Notes: generated by a model not told the origin, from the letters alone. Numbered from the stretch's first letter, positions 1-11,682 are shown. The stretch: 64,000 nt of DNA from Gymnopus androsaceus JB14 (GCA_009733575.1 ML769409.1:301867-365866); one strand, 5' to 3'. Program-made: numbers and translations.

Positions 1-184
1 AAGGGAAATGGAGAGGAAATATCGGGAATTCAATTGGTGGTGTTGCTAGGACATTCAAAACAGTGACTGTAGATGTCGGAATTAGTGGTTGGGAAAGGCT
101 GGGATGGCATGGTCATAGCGTCATTGTGGCATTTGGAGAAGAAGAAGATTTTGAGTGCCTGTCATAATTGGCAGGCTATTCCAC
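1..184. other. No gene recognised
   Basis: AT-rich sequence upstream of the first MITE. No convincing reading frame or repeat was recognised. Confidence 0.4.
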
Positions 185-732
185 CGCCAACAATTATGCT
201 TCAGTCTGGTTGAAGCATTTTGCGATATAGATTATTTCAATATATAAGGGAATATATTTTTTCAGAGGAATACAGAAAACAATATCCCATACACCACAGA
301 AGGACATAGTTTCAGACCATCTGAAGTTCAATACTTTCTGCGAATTTCCAAAAAAATCTTTTGGACAGCGCATGGAAGTAATTCATTTCAGCTGACCCAA
401 AAGTATGATACCGAAGCCAGCCGAAGTATTCTATTTTAGTCAGCTGAAATGGTAGTTGTTACCATTTCAGCAGTCTGAAAACAATTACTTCGGACAGCTT
501 TGGTGATTTATATTTTCGGTCCGGCTGAAGCTGATTTGCTTCAGATCTGTTCGAAGAAGACATTTCGGCCTTTTGCGGATGGTTCAAACTTCAGTTGTCT
601 GAATCCTATTTCCTTTCTTAGTTCTTTGAAATATTTATTTCTACAATCTCCGAAGAAGTACATTTCAAGTAGCAACTGAGATAAATCTATTTCCCACAGT
701 GCTTCAGTCAGACTGAAGTATTATTTTGGGCG
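185..732. mobile_element. MITE-like element with CTTCAG-rich inverted ends
   Basis: The two ends are imperfect inverted repeats of about 33 bp: CGCCAACAATTATGCTTCAG at the left and, on the other strand, CGCCCAAAATAATACTTCAG at the right. Each end is itself a small hairpin (TTCAG...CTGAA). The interior is full of TTCAG/CTGAA words and has no long open frame, so this looks like a non-autonomous DNA element. A short relic of the same end sits at about 2068-2100, and a related sequence at about 58085. No target duplication was identified. Confidence 0.5.
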
Positions 733-807
733 TGTTGATGCCATTGGAATTCCGTCCATTGACTGTGGGTCTGGTTGGACTTGTTAGGAAGTGTACACTT
801 CCTAACA
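733..807 (-). repeat. Fragment of the 5' end of LTR family B
   Basis: The reverse complement of this stretch matches the first ~70 bp of the solo LTR at 20952-22205, including the terminal palindrome TGTTAGGAAGTG...CTTCCTAACA and the following AAGTCCAACCAGACC. Only the terminus is recognisable, so this is a truncated relic. Confidence 0.6.
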
Positions 808-2114
808 TCGCATGCATGCTCACTAGAGAATTTACCTGTTCGATCCATCCGACTCAAATCCAGATACATATCACCCGAGAGTGTCCGCAGAGTCAAGAAA
901 ATAACAAGTCGTGAGAATGGAAGCCGGACCCGTTGCACAAGTGGTGCAAGCGTATTCTTTGAGAAGGCCATCCGGCTCTTGTTAGCTACAGCCGGGGAGG
1001 GAGACGTCGGAGGGCTCTATAGCTGTAGCTCACGCGCGCGCTCACTAGAGAATTTACAGTCACCATGCATCATGGAGGAAACAGGAATGCATACAGACTA
1101 GATCATGTTACGTTCTGGTTACAAAGGAATATCGGGTTAGATGAATGGAGGGGATGGTAAACCAAAAATTGAAGGCTGACGGCCCCAGAGAAAGTGCTGT
1201 AGAGAACAGTACAGGTATCAAAGGGAAATTTGCGTTGGATAGAGAATGATGAGGTGAGAAGAACATAGCATATTGAGGGCGAGGGCAAAAAGACAAGAAA
1301 GAAAGAATAGCAGTAACTATATCATGGCGAGTATAAGTGGTTCGGATAGTAGTATTCAACAAGTTCTATCGAAGAGGAGGCCAAACGCGTCAAAGTTTGC
1401 GATCCACTTATTTAAACTCTTCTGGGTCAATCTGGTGACGCAAAGCAACTACATGAAACTTGTCATCTTTGCTGGGATTGACAACCTCACAGACAGGCTG
1501 AGTGACAATTCGGGGCTCTGCAAAGAATCGCGGCAGTACGATAAAAGCCCCAGCGCAGGGTATACTTTCCTAGCATGTACGCATACACCAAGATATGTCG
1601 GGATGCAACAGGAGGAACGTTTCGAACAGAAAAACCGTCATAATGGACTTGAATAATGGCGAAAGACATCAGATGTCTCGCTGAGCTTCTGCAGGCGCAT
1701 CGAGGCCATTCTTCGTTTGTCGAATTCTTCTTGGAGCCGCCGGCCGGTCCCTGCACCAGGATGGGGGCGACTGTAGCTGTAGACCAAGCATTTTGTGCCA
1801 TCGTCCAGTGAGGAACGCATTCAGTGGCCGTTGCATCAAATGGCGGTCTGGTGAGAAGTCAAAAAAAAGGAAGCGCTCTCATGCTTTGACATCCTCTTGA
1901 CTGCGATGTCTGGCTCGGTAATGGAATCTGTGGAGTAAATTAAATTAATTAAAATAAAAGAAGGGAATACTAAAATAATAACTATATCTTGTCACTTATC
2001 TGCTAGTGCTTGTGTAATGAGTGCTTATGAGCACCCAAGTGCCTGTATGTGCCATTCACACTGCCAATAATTATGCTTCAGCCATACTGAAGCACTTATT
2101 AGAGTTATGTTCCT
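808..2114. other. No gene recognised; short direct repeat
   Basis: Open frames here are short and show no recognisable protein. The 18-bp word GCTCACTAGAGAATTTAC occurs at 818-835 and again at 1040-1057. From about 1930 the sequence is A/T-rich. At 2068-2100 there is a relic of the CTTCAG-type MITE end. Confidence 0.4.
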
Positions 2115-2600
2115 AAATAGGAAGTAGCAGCAGTAAGACAGCCAAATAACTTAGACTCACAAGTAAGAATACTTTAAGTACCAAGAAATACAAATGAATT
2201 TGACAGTGAGTATGGGCTACTACATAGTACATACAACAAGAAACATTAAGGTCTGTACAACATGCAGCAGAGCATAATACAAAACAGCATAGCATGACAG
2301 GAAAGGAACAAAGCAGTCTACTCATCCTCCATGTACTCGTCGGACTCACCCTCGTTGTCATCCTCAATTCCATCCAAGATAGGCACAGCATTCACCTTGG
2401 CCTTATGTGCCTTCAAAACTCGTGGTTTTGCAGCTGCCAGCACCTCTTTTTTCTTCCCTCTAGTCTTCTCCTGGGAACTGTCCTTTCCTTTACCCTTCCT
2501 TGCAGACTTCTTGTTCGCTCCACCATTATTCTCCTCCTCCTCTACCCTCCGGCGCTTATGGCTTTTTTGTGCAGTGGTGTTCGACTTCTTGTTCCTCGCA
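2115..2600 (-). pseudogene. Lysine/glutamate-rich protein tail, truncated (same gene family as 47776-49370)
   Basis: The minus strand reads the C-terminus of a charged protein. A basic stretch (KSHKRRRVEEEENNGGANKK, then KGKGKDSSQEKTRGKKKEV) is followed by an acidic tail (GESDEYMEDE) and a stop at 2318. The same tail and about 200 bp of downstream sequence recur at 47776-47972 and 49213-49370, where they join a TET/JBP-like dioxygenase fragment. Upstream the gene is cut by an LTR relic at 2601. The basic run would suit a nuclear localisation signal, which is inference. It is not functional here because its catalytic part is missing. Confidence 0.55.
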
Positions 2601-2667
2601 TGTAACAACTCCTGCGGAGTCGAGAGCCTTATTATCATGCACATGAGTACTACTGGATTCATTCAGG
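2601..2667. repeat. Relic of the LTR of the hairpin-tiled element
   Basis: These 67 bp closely match the first 67 bp of the LTR at 10895 and 13589: TGTAAC, a CTCCTGCGGAG hairpin, GTCGAGAGCCTTA, then TACTACTGGATTCATTCAGG. The element therefore has at least one other, truncated copy in this window. The relic abuts repeat R1 on its right. Confidence 0.75.
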
Positions 2668-2685
2668 TATACTTGCACCTTTAGC

Positions 2686-3150
2686 TGCTAGAATGATGCA
2701 TCAAGTAAGGGACATTTGTCTTTTTGTCTGATACATCAGCAACAGGGATCTCCCTTCTCCCTAATATACTACCATTTCATGTGGAGGAGATGTAATACCT
2801 GGGCAGGGGCATATAGGGCTCCTGATGTCTACCATACTACTCCCACCACCTGCTCACTGTCATAGTTGTGCCTCCTGCCCATTGCTATGCCATACTGGGA
2901 AATTGGAAATTGACCAATGCTTTGATCAATATCAGGCTCGCCCAATGTTATACCCAATATTGCGCACACTTCATACTGGATCTATGACCACCAGCCACTT
3001 TTACTACCCTGCATGATATCCCGCATGCATTGCTTGTTGTTGAGGGCAGTGTGCGCAATGCTTTCTAAAAAGGGCAACAAAAATTTCGAAAAAATGATGA
3101 AAAAATCAACAAAAATTGATTGTATTACTTCATTTAGATATAACACTACT
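2686..3150 (-). repeat. Interspersed repeat R1, copy 1
   Basis: This stretch is a diverged reverse-complement copy of 14060-14515. Shared words include the AGCTGCTAGA end, AAAAGACAAATGT, GGCAGGGGCATATAGGG, TTGATCAATATTCAG and an A/T-rich tail. No coding potential was recognised and no clear terminal repeat was found. Confidence 0.6.
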
Positions 3151-3169
3151 CATATGCCATATAAATGCA

Positions 3170-5479
3170 ATATTACACTTGCGAGCAGAGTGCATGGCAG
3201 CTATGCCTCTTCCACCACTTTTTCCCTTTTCATCACTCTACTTGCAATCTTGCTCCTATCCTCTTGAATGAGTGACTGCTGTCACTTCCTGATAAATGGT
3301 AGCCCACATCCAGGTCTTCTTGCTAAATTTGTTGGGGTCTAGGTATTGCAGAATCTCACTGGGGAATTCTGTAACTGGACATTTGAGTATGGTGAATGGA
3401 ATACAAAGAGCAATTGCATACCAAAGGATGTATCCATTAGCGGTTCGCCACTATCAATTGGATTCACTCTTGAGTCAAAGCTGGATGTTGATGTACTGCT
3501 GGTCGTAGTTGTGGTTTGTTCTGATGGCGTCTGTTAATCTCTTTGTGGTCCAGTGGCAAAAGAAATCACACTTACACCCTCAATGCCCCAGCCCTACAAG
3601 GCACCATCACCTGCACGCCCTCCTTTGATTTGTTGATCTACACACATGGGCTCCAACTGGGGGTTCCAAATTTTTGATACCGTTATTGCGAATGCCCTGA
3701 ATATCAAGGAGTTTCATTCAGCTGATGTGGTATTGGTGCAAGTGCAGGAGGAGTGAGGTCCATAGAAGTAGGGATGGGGTAGTAATGTGAGCAGTGTTCC
3801 CGCAAGTGTTCAATGACCCAGAGGAGCCAGTGCACATTCACTGACCATGGATGATGCTTGGTGCATGGGTACATTTATGCATTCCCACTATTCTGCTCAG
3901 CGGGAGTATTGAAAAGAGGTCATTTTATAAAACTATGTCAAAGATGAGTTCAAGTATGAAGCAGGGGAGTTTGTCAGAAACTTGCGTAGCGGATTTACTA
4001 TAATGGGCATCAGCAAAAGCATTGGGCCCTTGGGGATATTCTGCCATAAAAAAGGAACTCACAGTTACAGCCCAATTATTGTATTTATAGCTGTAGTTCC
4101 TATAACAAGGGTCCACCTTGCTTGGGAGCAGGAGTTCAAGTTGATTCCGACTGCAAACGCAGCAGCATCGGGCTTTAAGATCTGGTTGAAGGGTAGGAGT
4201 CATTGGAATAAAGGACATAATACTAAAGCCATGAGTTTTGGGATTGTAGTTGGTGTGAAACAAAAGATAAGATCATTTGAGGTCTCGATGGATGGCATGG
4301 CCATAGTGAGAGCTTTAAACAAGTGCAAACTCAAATGTTTGAAGGTGTGGTGAATGTGTTAAAAGGGGGAGTGTGACAACAAATTCTCTAAAATCATGCA
4401 TCAGCAACAGCAAAGATGATGAATATCCCACCAGATCCAAGGTCGGGCCCTCGAGGATATTCTGCAGCAAGAAATAACTTACCCAAACAATGAGCCTTGA
4501 GAAAGTTGGCAAGCAACAGCATCTTTGGAGTCTGGTTCAAGGGAGAGTAGATTGTTAGGATAAAAGAGCATTAAAGGTAATGAAGAATTCACCTTGAGCA
4601 AGAACTCACTCCATGAAAATGAAGGTTGAGGAAAGAGAAGTTCATTGAATACGACTGTGAGGATCTCAGTAAGTCATGTGGGACTGGGCGCTTCAAAGTC
4701 CATGGAGTATGCAATACTTCTTCAGGACATCTGAAGGTCAAACATTGACGGTCTCTCCAGCAAGCATCAACATTCAGTGGGACGTGAAAGAATCGGACTA
4801 CATTACTTCATGCTAGACAATCATAATAATCAAATTTTACAGAGTACGGATAGGTCTGTTGGTGTACAGAGACACTCTAATGCTCTTGATACCAACATCA
4901 CCACGAATGTCAAGAAGTATCTGGGATGTGTATTCATTCAGAGGCAACAGTAGCCTCTCAAACTATAGGATCTTCCTTGATACAATACCTAGACTTGATC
5001 TAGGGCCACCACAAAGTTATGCTAGCAATATTTTATATCGGTGAAAAATGTAACATTGATATGGACTCAATAATTATAATCCTTTCATACATACTTTCTC
5101 CAACAATGCATCTCTCTGCACAATTCGCTAAATCGAGGGTATATTGCAGTCATTGCTAATATATTTAGATTTCCAACCTTATGGATGCTCTCATCATTGA
5201 TACTTGGCTCAAGTTCATTGCTTATAACAATGAACTCAATTCTAGATGTACAGTATTTAGAATAAAATGAACTTTGAGCAAGGCAATTACTCTTATTATA
5301 TAAAATTTTGCGATATTAGAGGCTAAATAAATGTATTAAAATGATACTGGAGCATCTGGGTGATATCTACTATCATCTCCCTGCTTGGGACTGTCATTTC
5401 GAACAATGAGCTTGAAAGAAACACCTGTTAAGTACCAATGGATTGTGTTTCTGAGCGTGATTCACTGGTAATCTCATGG
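3170..5479. other. Unassigned sequence with a degenerate duplication
   Basis: No protein was recognised with confidence. A short motif is duplicated: GGGCCCTTGGGGATATTCTG near 4026 and a similar GGGCCCTCGAGGATATTCTG near 4446, each followed by related A-rich sequence. This suggests an old local duplication or repeat family. Homology to RNR1 only becomes visible from about 5480. Confidence 0.4.
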
Positions 5480-6813
5480 TTGAACTTTGCTCTCAACATT
5501 CACAAGCATGTCCCACAAACTTACAACCTCATGTTCAAACAATACTTTACACATGCTACCCCTACTCTCTTCAATGCCAGTACACCAAACCTGCAAATGT
5601 CCTTCTGCTTCCTTGTCTGCATGAAGGATGATTCCATTGAAGAAATCTATGACACATTGAAGAACTATGCTCTTATTAGCAAGTCAGCTGGTGGTATCGG
5701 TATTAGTATTCACCATATTCAAGCTACCGGGTGCATTCATTTCTTGGTTTACTTTCTCTCTCTCTCTTATGCTTTTCTAGGTCCTACATTGCTGGTAAGA
5801 ATGGATACTCTAACGGTATCATCCCAATGCTTTGTGCCTACAATACCACTGCTTGATACGTTGATCAGGGTGGTAGCAAGCGTCCTGGTGCTTTCGCCAT
5901 CTACCTTGGTACACTGTGATCAATCTGAGGAAGAACCATGGCAAGGAGGAAGTCTGTGCTTGGGATTTGTTCTATGCTCTCCGGAAACTGAATCTCTTGT
6001 GAGTATTGTCCTGTTCTTGGTTTTGTGTGCTTATTGGTTCTTAGCATGAAACATGTCGAAGGTGGAGGCAACCAGTTGCTCTTCTGCCCTAACAAACCCC
6101 TGGACTTCATGAGGTCTATGGCAACAAGTTTGAGGCACTCTACAAGTGTTATGAGCAGGAGGGTCAGGCCTGCGAAACTATTCCCACTCAGAAGTTGTGG
6201 TATGCCATTCTTGAAGCTCAAATTGAGACTAGTAACCCCTTCATGCTGTACAAGGATGCTTGTAATGGTGTGTTTATATTTCTGGTCTTCGGTGGCCTTT
6301 GCTAATCCTTTACAGTGCAATCCAACCAAAAGAACCTTGGTGTCATCAAGGCATCCAACCTCTGCACCAAGATTGTCAAATACTCTTCTCCCAATGAGAC
6401 TGCCATCTGCAATCTTGCTTCCCTTGCCCTCCCCACCTACATCACCAAAGATGCCTCTGGCAAGCCCATGTACAACTTCCAAAAGCTCCACAATGTAGCC
6501 AAGACTGTCATGTTCAATCTCAACCGAGTCATCAATCACAACTACTATCCCATCCCCAAAGCTTGTTGCTCCAACATGCGTAGTTGTCCCATTGGTATTG
6601 GTGTTCAAGGTCTTGCCAACACTTTCATGGCTCTCAAGATGCCTTTTGACTCACTCAAGGCCAAGGAGCTCAATTTGAAGATATTTGAGACAATCTACCA
6701 TGGTGCTGCCAAGGCTAGTTGCGAGATGGCCAAGGCTGATGGTCCATACAAAGCTTGGATGGGGAGTCCTGCTCAGTTAGGACAGCTGCAGTATGATTTG
6801 TAGAGTGTTACGC
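5480..6813 (+). pseudogene. RNR1: Ribonucleotide reductase large subunit pseudogene, part 1
   Basis: Class I ribonucleotide reductase large chain reduces ribonucleoside diphosphates to dNTPs in the cytosol. The translation matches the family core in order: [16 protein letters not shown] and [20 protein letters not shown] (active-site cysteine region), [13 protein letters not shown], a segment around [21 protein letters not shown], then [37 protein letters not shown] and [19 protein letters not shown]. At least two introns are visible (donors near 6000 and 6268). About 190 N-terminal codons are missing, there are frameshifts, and a Trp codon has become TAG in QYDL*SV. The gene is cut at 6813 by an LTR insertion and resumes at 10459. 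A broken copy of a host gene, so a functional copy must lie elsewhere. Confidence 0.9.
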
Positions 6814-9800
6814 TGATGAGTTAGATTTGTACTGGGTATGAAAACCAACCAAACAACAATCACCCCAATCAGATTCAGTCCAAAAGGTTTAATTTAATGC
6901 GAGGAAGGAGGTTGTTGAAGGTTCCCTTGACTACTAATTGATTCAAAGAGAAAAGCACTTGACAGTGGCACAGGCAGTGCGAATGAACAAGGTTTGTATT
7001 TGGAGGAAGGTTGTGAAAAGTCAACTAATGTACGACGACGCGCTGAACTAATCAAGGGGGAAGCAAATACCAAAGCACGGGTCAAGTACGCCGACTCAAC
7101 AAACAACTTTGCATATCCGCATAAACACCAAGGCATGGGTCAAGTACGCTGACTCAACAAACGACTTTGCGTATCCGAGGTGAAATACCCAAGCATGGGT
7201 CAAGTACGCTGACTCAACAAATGACTTAGTGTATCTCGGGAGCCTTTACATTGCTGCACAATGATACTCCATCTCTCAGGGAATCCTGTGAGTTACCTAG
7301 CAAGCTTATATGACCGCTGCACAAGTCACTCGAGTAGGCATTTTTAACACACTCAGTGAAGAGCAGGCAAGAGGTAGAATCTGTTGGTAAGCTAGGTAAC
7401 ACTCCAAGAAGCTTCCTCCCTAAAACTACACCAAGCCAACACTTGGGTCCAAGACTTTCCTAATCAACAATGGGCTTGTTGAGATGGGCACATTAGGCTC
7501 CACCTGCGGTCCTAAGACTGATGTGACCTCTCTCTGAGATGCAAACCAGGAATGCTCGACTTAATAGCCAGGAAGTAGAATGAATTGCCTCAGTATTATT
7601 GAGGTTACAAGAAGGCCATCTGTTTCCAAAGTTGTAGAGGATGATGCAGATGCATCTGAGCATGTACGAATCACTACAGGTCCTAAGATAGAACTGCATT
7701 TCAGGTGTCAAGTCTAACTTGTCATTCCAAGATAGAATAGCTACCCTTATATACTGAGCGAGATATAATAAATAGGAAAACGAGGAAAACTGAGCGAGAT
7801 ATGATGAAACCAAATAAGTAAATAGAAAAAGATAAAATAATGTCCATATATGCATGTGTACTATGGTTTTGCCTCAATGTTTCTCTGCCTTGTTCGTTTT
7901 ATCTTCCTCAATTGGGTCAATGATACGCCGATTTTTCGGCTAAGGCTAGAACTGCGCAGAACCAATAATCCTAGGTTCTGTTAGTAACAAAACACAGTCA
8001 ATAAGAGAACTATAGTGAGCCCGAGCTGATAGTTAAAATCTACCAAGGACCTATTCTACCCAAGAGGTTGCAGAGTAACGGTACGCGCAATGGTACCATA
8101 CTTAACTTTGTGAATGCGCCTTGATCAAAGTCCTATGCGCGGTATGGTGTAGCGAGGCAAGCTTGCTGGATAACAAGTTGCTGACTGAGGCAGATAAACG
8201 AGCCCACATACCAGTTATACTAGGCTAGGTCATTGAAGGATATACCCAAGGGATCGAAGTCTTAACGAGGCATTGCTTCCGCAATCAGCTCACCAAGGAG
8301 TCTAAACGACACTCAAGTTTATTAAACAAAGCAAGGTGGACCGAGATGAGGAAGTACCCTAACGGGTGCCCTCAAAGTTGATGCTCGCTGGAAAGCGCCC
8401 AGGCAGATAGCCGCGGCAGTCCAATGCGGCCACATGACCCACTTGCTGTAGCTACTTCTAGAGCATGGAAGGACCAAGGAGTGTTTCTATCTGAGCCTCA
8501 GCATTCTACCAAGATCCATATGCTACCAGGCATCTAGACTCGAGACCGCGCGGAACTAGGAATAATAACCAGTCTCCCATTGGCAAGGAAAAACATAGAA
8601 ATACTTCCGAGGGCTGTTCTGCTAAAGGAACTGGTGAGCCTTGTAAAAAGGCAAATGACTCGAGTCGATTCGGACCAAAATCCCAAAAGTCGACCCAGTC
8701 AAGGAAGACAAACGAACGAGGCAGGAAAACGTCGAGGCAAAACCATAGTATACATGCATATATGGACATTATTTATCTTTTTCTATTTTACTTACTCTGT
8801 TTCATCCTATCTCGCTCAGTTTCTCTCATTTTCCTATTTTCATATATCTCGCTCAGTATATAAGGGTAGCTATTCTATCTCAGAATGACAAGTTAGACTT
8901 GATACCTGAAACACAGTTCTATCTTAGGACCTGTAGTGATTCGTACACGCTCAGACGCGTCTGCATTGTCCTCTGCAACCTTTGAAACGGGTGGCCTTCT
9001 TGTAACCTCGATAATACTGAGGCAATTCATTCTACTTCCCGGCTATTAAGTCGAGCATTCCTGGTTTTCATCTCGAAGAGAGGTCACATCAGTCTTAGGA
9101 CCGCAGGTGGAGCCTAACGTGCACACCTCAATGAGCCCGTTGTTGATTAGGAAAGGTCTTGGACCCAAGTGTCGGCTTGGTGTAGTTTTAGGGAGGAAGC
9201 TTCTTGGAGTGTTACCTAGCTTTACCAACAGATTCTACCCCTTGCCCGCTAATCGCTGAGTGTGTTAAAAACGCCTACTCGAGTGACTTGCGCGGCGGTC
9301 ATATAAGCTTGTTAGGTAACTCGCAGGAATCCCTGAGAGTTGGAGTATCATTGCGTGGCGACGTAAAGGCTCCCGAGATACGCAAAGTCGTTTGTTGAGT
9401 CGGTGTACTTGACCCGTGCTTTGGTGTTTGCTTTTCCCCTCAATTAGTTCAGCGCATCGTCGTACGTTAGTTGGCTTTTCAAAACCTCCCTCCAAATATA
9501 AAACCTTGTTCATCGCGCACTATCTGTGTCAACTGTCAAGTGCTTTTCTCTTTGAATCAATTAGTAGTCGAGGGAACCTTCAACAACCTCCTTCCTTGCA
9601 TTAAATTAAACCTTTTGGATTGTATCTGATTGGGGTGATTGTTGTTTGGTTGGTTTTCATACCTAGCACAAATCTAACTCATCATCAACTTTTGGGATTT
9701 TGGTCCGAATCAACTCGAGTTATTTGCCTTTTTACAGGACTCGCCAGTTCCTTTAGCAGGACGGCCCTTGGAAGTATTCTATGTTTTTCCTCGCCAATGG

Positions 9801-10458
9801 GAGACTAGTTATTACTCCTAGTTATGCTTGGTCTCGAGTCTAGATGCATGGTAGCATATGGATCTTGGTAGAATGCTAAGGCTTGGATAGAAATTCTCCT
9901 TGGTCCTTCCGTACTCATGAAGTAGCTACAGCAAGTTGGTCATGTGGCCGCATTGGCTTGCCGCAACGATCTGCCTAGGTGCTTTCCAATGAGCGTCAAC
10001 TTTTGAGGGTACCAGTTATGGTACTTCCCCATCTTGGTCCACCTTGCTTTGTTTCATAAATTTGAGTGTCGTGAAGACTCCTCAGTGAGCTGATTGCGGA
10101 AGCAATGCCTCAGTTAAAACTTCGACCCCCTGGGTATATCCTTCAATGACCTAGCCTAGTATAGCTTGTATGTGGGCTTGTTTATCTGCCTCAGTCAGCA
10201 ACTTGTTATCCAACAAGCTTGCCTCGCTACACCATACCGCACATAGGACTTTGATCGAGGCACATTCACAAAGTTAAGTATGGCACCATTACACGTACCA
10301 TTACTCTGCAACCTCTTGGGTAGAATAGGTCCTCGGTAGATTTTAACTATCAGCTTGGGCTCACTATAGTTCTCTTATTGACCATGTTTTGTTACAAACA
10401 GAACTTAGGATTATTAGTTCTGTGCAGTTCTAGCCTTAGCCAAAAAATTGGCGTATCA
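6814..10458 (-). mobile_element. Solo LTR-like element, family A, outer copy (interrupted)
   Basis: On the minus strand it begins TGATACGCC and ends ACTCATCA (TG...CA). It is flanked by a 4-bp target duplication, ACGC at 6810-6813 and ATGC at 10459-10462, that splits an RNR1 codon run. After removal of the nested copy at 7921-9684 and one TCAA it is 1877 bp, nearly the same as the copy at 28381-30259 (1879 bp). It has no coding capacity. A TATATAAGGG box lies in the conserved middle of the family. Three tandem ~57-bp units containing GTCAAGTACGC lie near 7070-7240. A solo LTR is the best reading. A large non-autonomous element with TGAT...ATCA ends is the alternative. Confidence 0.8.
7921..9684 (+). 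mobile_element. Solo LTR-like element, family A, inner copy
   Basis: Starts TGATACGCCGATTTTTCGGC and ends CTAACTCATCA. The 4-bp duplication TCAA (7917-7920 and 9685-9688) interrupts the outer copy at its GGGTCAACTTTTGGG. It is 1764 bp long, about 115 bp shorter than the other two copies, because the ~57-bp tandem unit is present once (near 9370-9425) rather than three times. TATATAAGGG lies at about 8858. Because it sits inside the outer copy it is the younger insertion. Confidence 0.85.
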
Positions 10459-10894
10459 ATGCCTACAGATCTGTGGGATTGGGATTGGGATATGTTGAAG
10501 GAGAATATTGCAAAGTATGGGATGAGGAACTTGTTGCTCACTGCACCTATGCCTACTGCGTCTACAAGTCAGATGCTTGGCTTTAATGAGTGCTTTGAGC
10601 CTTATACTAGGTTAGTCATTGTCTTGGATTGCATTTCGCTTTTTTTGCTAACGTGGTCTTTCATAGCAACATCTACACTCACTGCATTGTGTCCTCGCCG
10701 GAGAGTTCCAAGTCATCTGCCCTTGGCTGCTAAGGGACCTTGTTGACCTTGGTCTCTGGGACAAAGACATGAAGAATCTCCTCATTGCACATCATGGTTC
10801 TGTCTAAAACATCCCCACCATCCCCGACCACATCAAAGCCATCTACAAGACTGTCTGGGAGATCTCCCAAAAGAAGGTCCTCGACCTTGCTGCT
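10459..10894 (+). pseudogene. RNR1: Ribonucleotide reductase large subunit pseudogene, part 2
   Basis: Reading resumes with PTDLWDWD, then [18 protein letters not shown] and [10 protein letters not shown]. After an intron starting near 10612 it continues with [28 protein letters not shown] and AIYKTVWEISQKKVLDLA. The PTAST motif and the following region are typical of the C-terminal third of the protein. A stop replaces a Gln codon in GSV*NIP and another frame break lies near 10725. The piece ends at the 5-bp target site CTGCT (10890-10894) of the next insertion. Confidence 0.9.
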
Positions 10895-11487
10895 TGTAAC
10901 GACTCCTGGGGAGTCGAGAGCCTTAGTTATCATGCCAACAAGTACTACTGGATTTATTCAGAGGTTACTCACATCAGCAAAAACTGTTTTGGGCCCAGGA
11001 GGATCTAAGGTCACCTAGTCCTCTTAGGCAACCTGAGGCATCCTAGTTGGCCCAGGAAAAAGGGTAAAACTTTGGACACCTCAGGTATCCTAGTCATCCT
11101 AGGTGTCCTGGGAGATCCTGGGGCATCCTGAGGCATCCTAGGATAAAAGTTCCATCCCAGGATGCCTCAGGATGCCTCAGGATGCCCCAGGATGCCCCAG
11201 GACATCCCAGGATCTCCCAGGACACCTAGGATGACTAGGATACCTGAGGTGTCCAAAGTTTTACCCTTTTTCCTGGGCCAACTAGGATACCCCAGGTTGC
11301 CTAAGAGGACTAGGTGACCTTAGATCCTCCTGGGCCCAAAACAGTTTTTTCTGATGGCCACAAGGTGATGGTTTAAAGCTAAGGTAAGTTACATAATTAT
11401 TATAATATAAGATAACCGGCAGGCGCAGGAACACGCTGCCGCCGGTAAAGATTGAGTTCCTACCAATCAGGGATTTGGGGTGTTACA
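10895..11487 (-). repeat. 3' LTR of the hairpin-tiled element, interrupted
   Basis: Of 593 bp, 389 are the fold-back element at 10972-11358 plus its 2-bp duplication, leaving 204 bp, exactly the length of the partner LTR at 13589-13792. The LTR contains a terminal hairpin (CGACTCC-TGG-GGAGTCG at 10900-10916) and a CCGGCAG...CTGCC hairpin near 11416. Confidence 0.85.
10972..11358 (+). mobile_element. CATCAG-family fold-back element, copy 1 (387 bp)
   Basis: Ends are CATCAGCAAAAACTG and CAGTTTTTTCTGATGGC, with a 2-bp duplication CA on both sides. The whole element is one long palindrome with arms of about 185 bp (GGGCCCAGGAGGATCTAAGG and its complement). Around the centre it carries ~10-bp tandem units (GGCATCCTGA). 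The partner LTR gives the empty site. A second copy lies in opposite orientation at 57531-57937. Confidence 0.85.
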
Positions 11488-11497
11488 CCCTCCCCAG
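11488..11497 (-). promoter_or_regulatory. Probable polypurine tract
   Basis: CTGGGGAGGG on the minus strand directly precedes the LTR start TGTAACACC. This is the usual position of the plus-strand primer of an LTR element. No comparable purine run precedes the other LTR, which fixes the orientation. Confidence 0.55.
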
Positions 11498-11682
11498 CCA
11501 GATTGAGCCTACAGTTCAATCAAAACAGAGAGATGGGCCCTGGCTGTTTTGACAGTGTGTCAACTCAGCTGAAGCATGGATGTGAGACTTCAACATGATG
11601 ATTGAAGTTGGGAATACATTCACAACAGCATGTTGTAAACATATCCTGGGATTTTGAACATACAGCAGTGTGCCGTAAGTGT

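Noticed and set aside
2294..2684. Plus-strand frames rich in Leu/Phe/Ser over 2.3-2.7 kb
   Set aside because: They are shadows of the minus-strand Lys/Glu-rich gene tail, which recurs at 49.2-49.4 kb with the same frame.
5901..6608. 235-aa minus-strand frame opposite RNR1
   Set aside because: Antisense shadow of RNR1 exons; the plus strand carries the conserved motifs.
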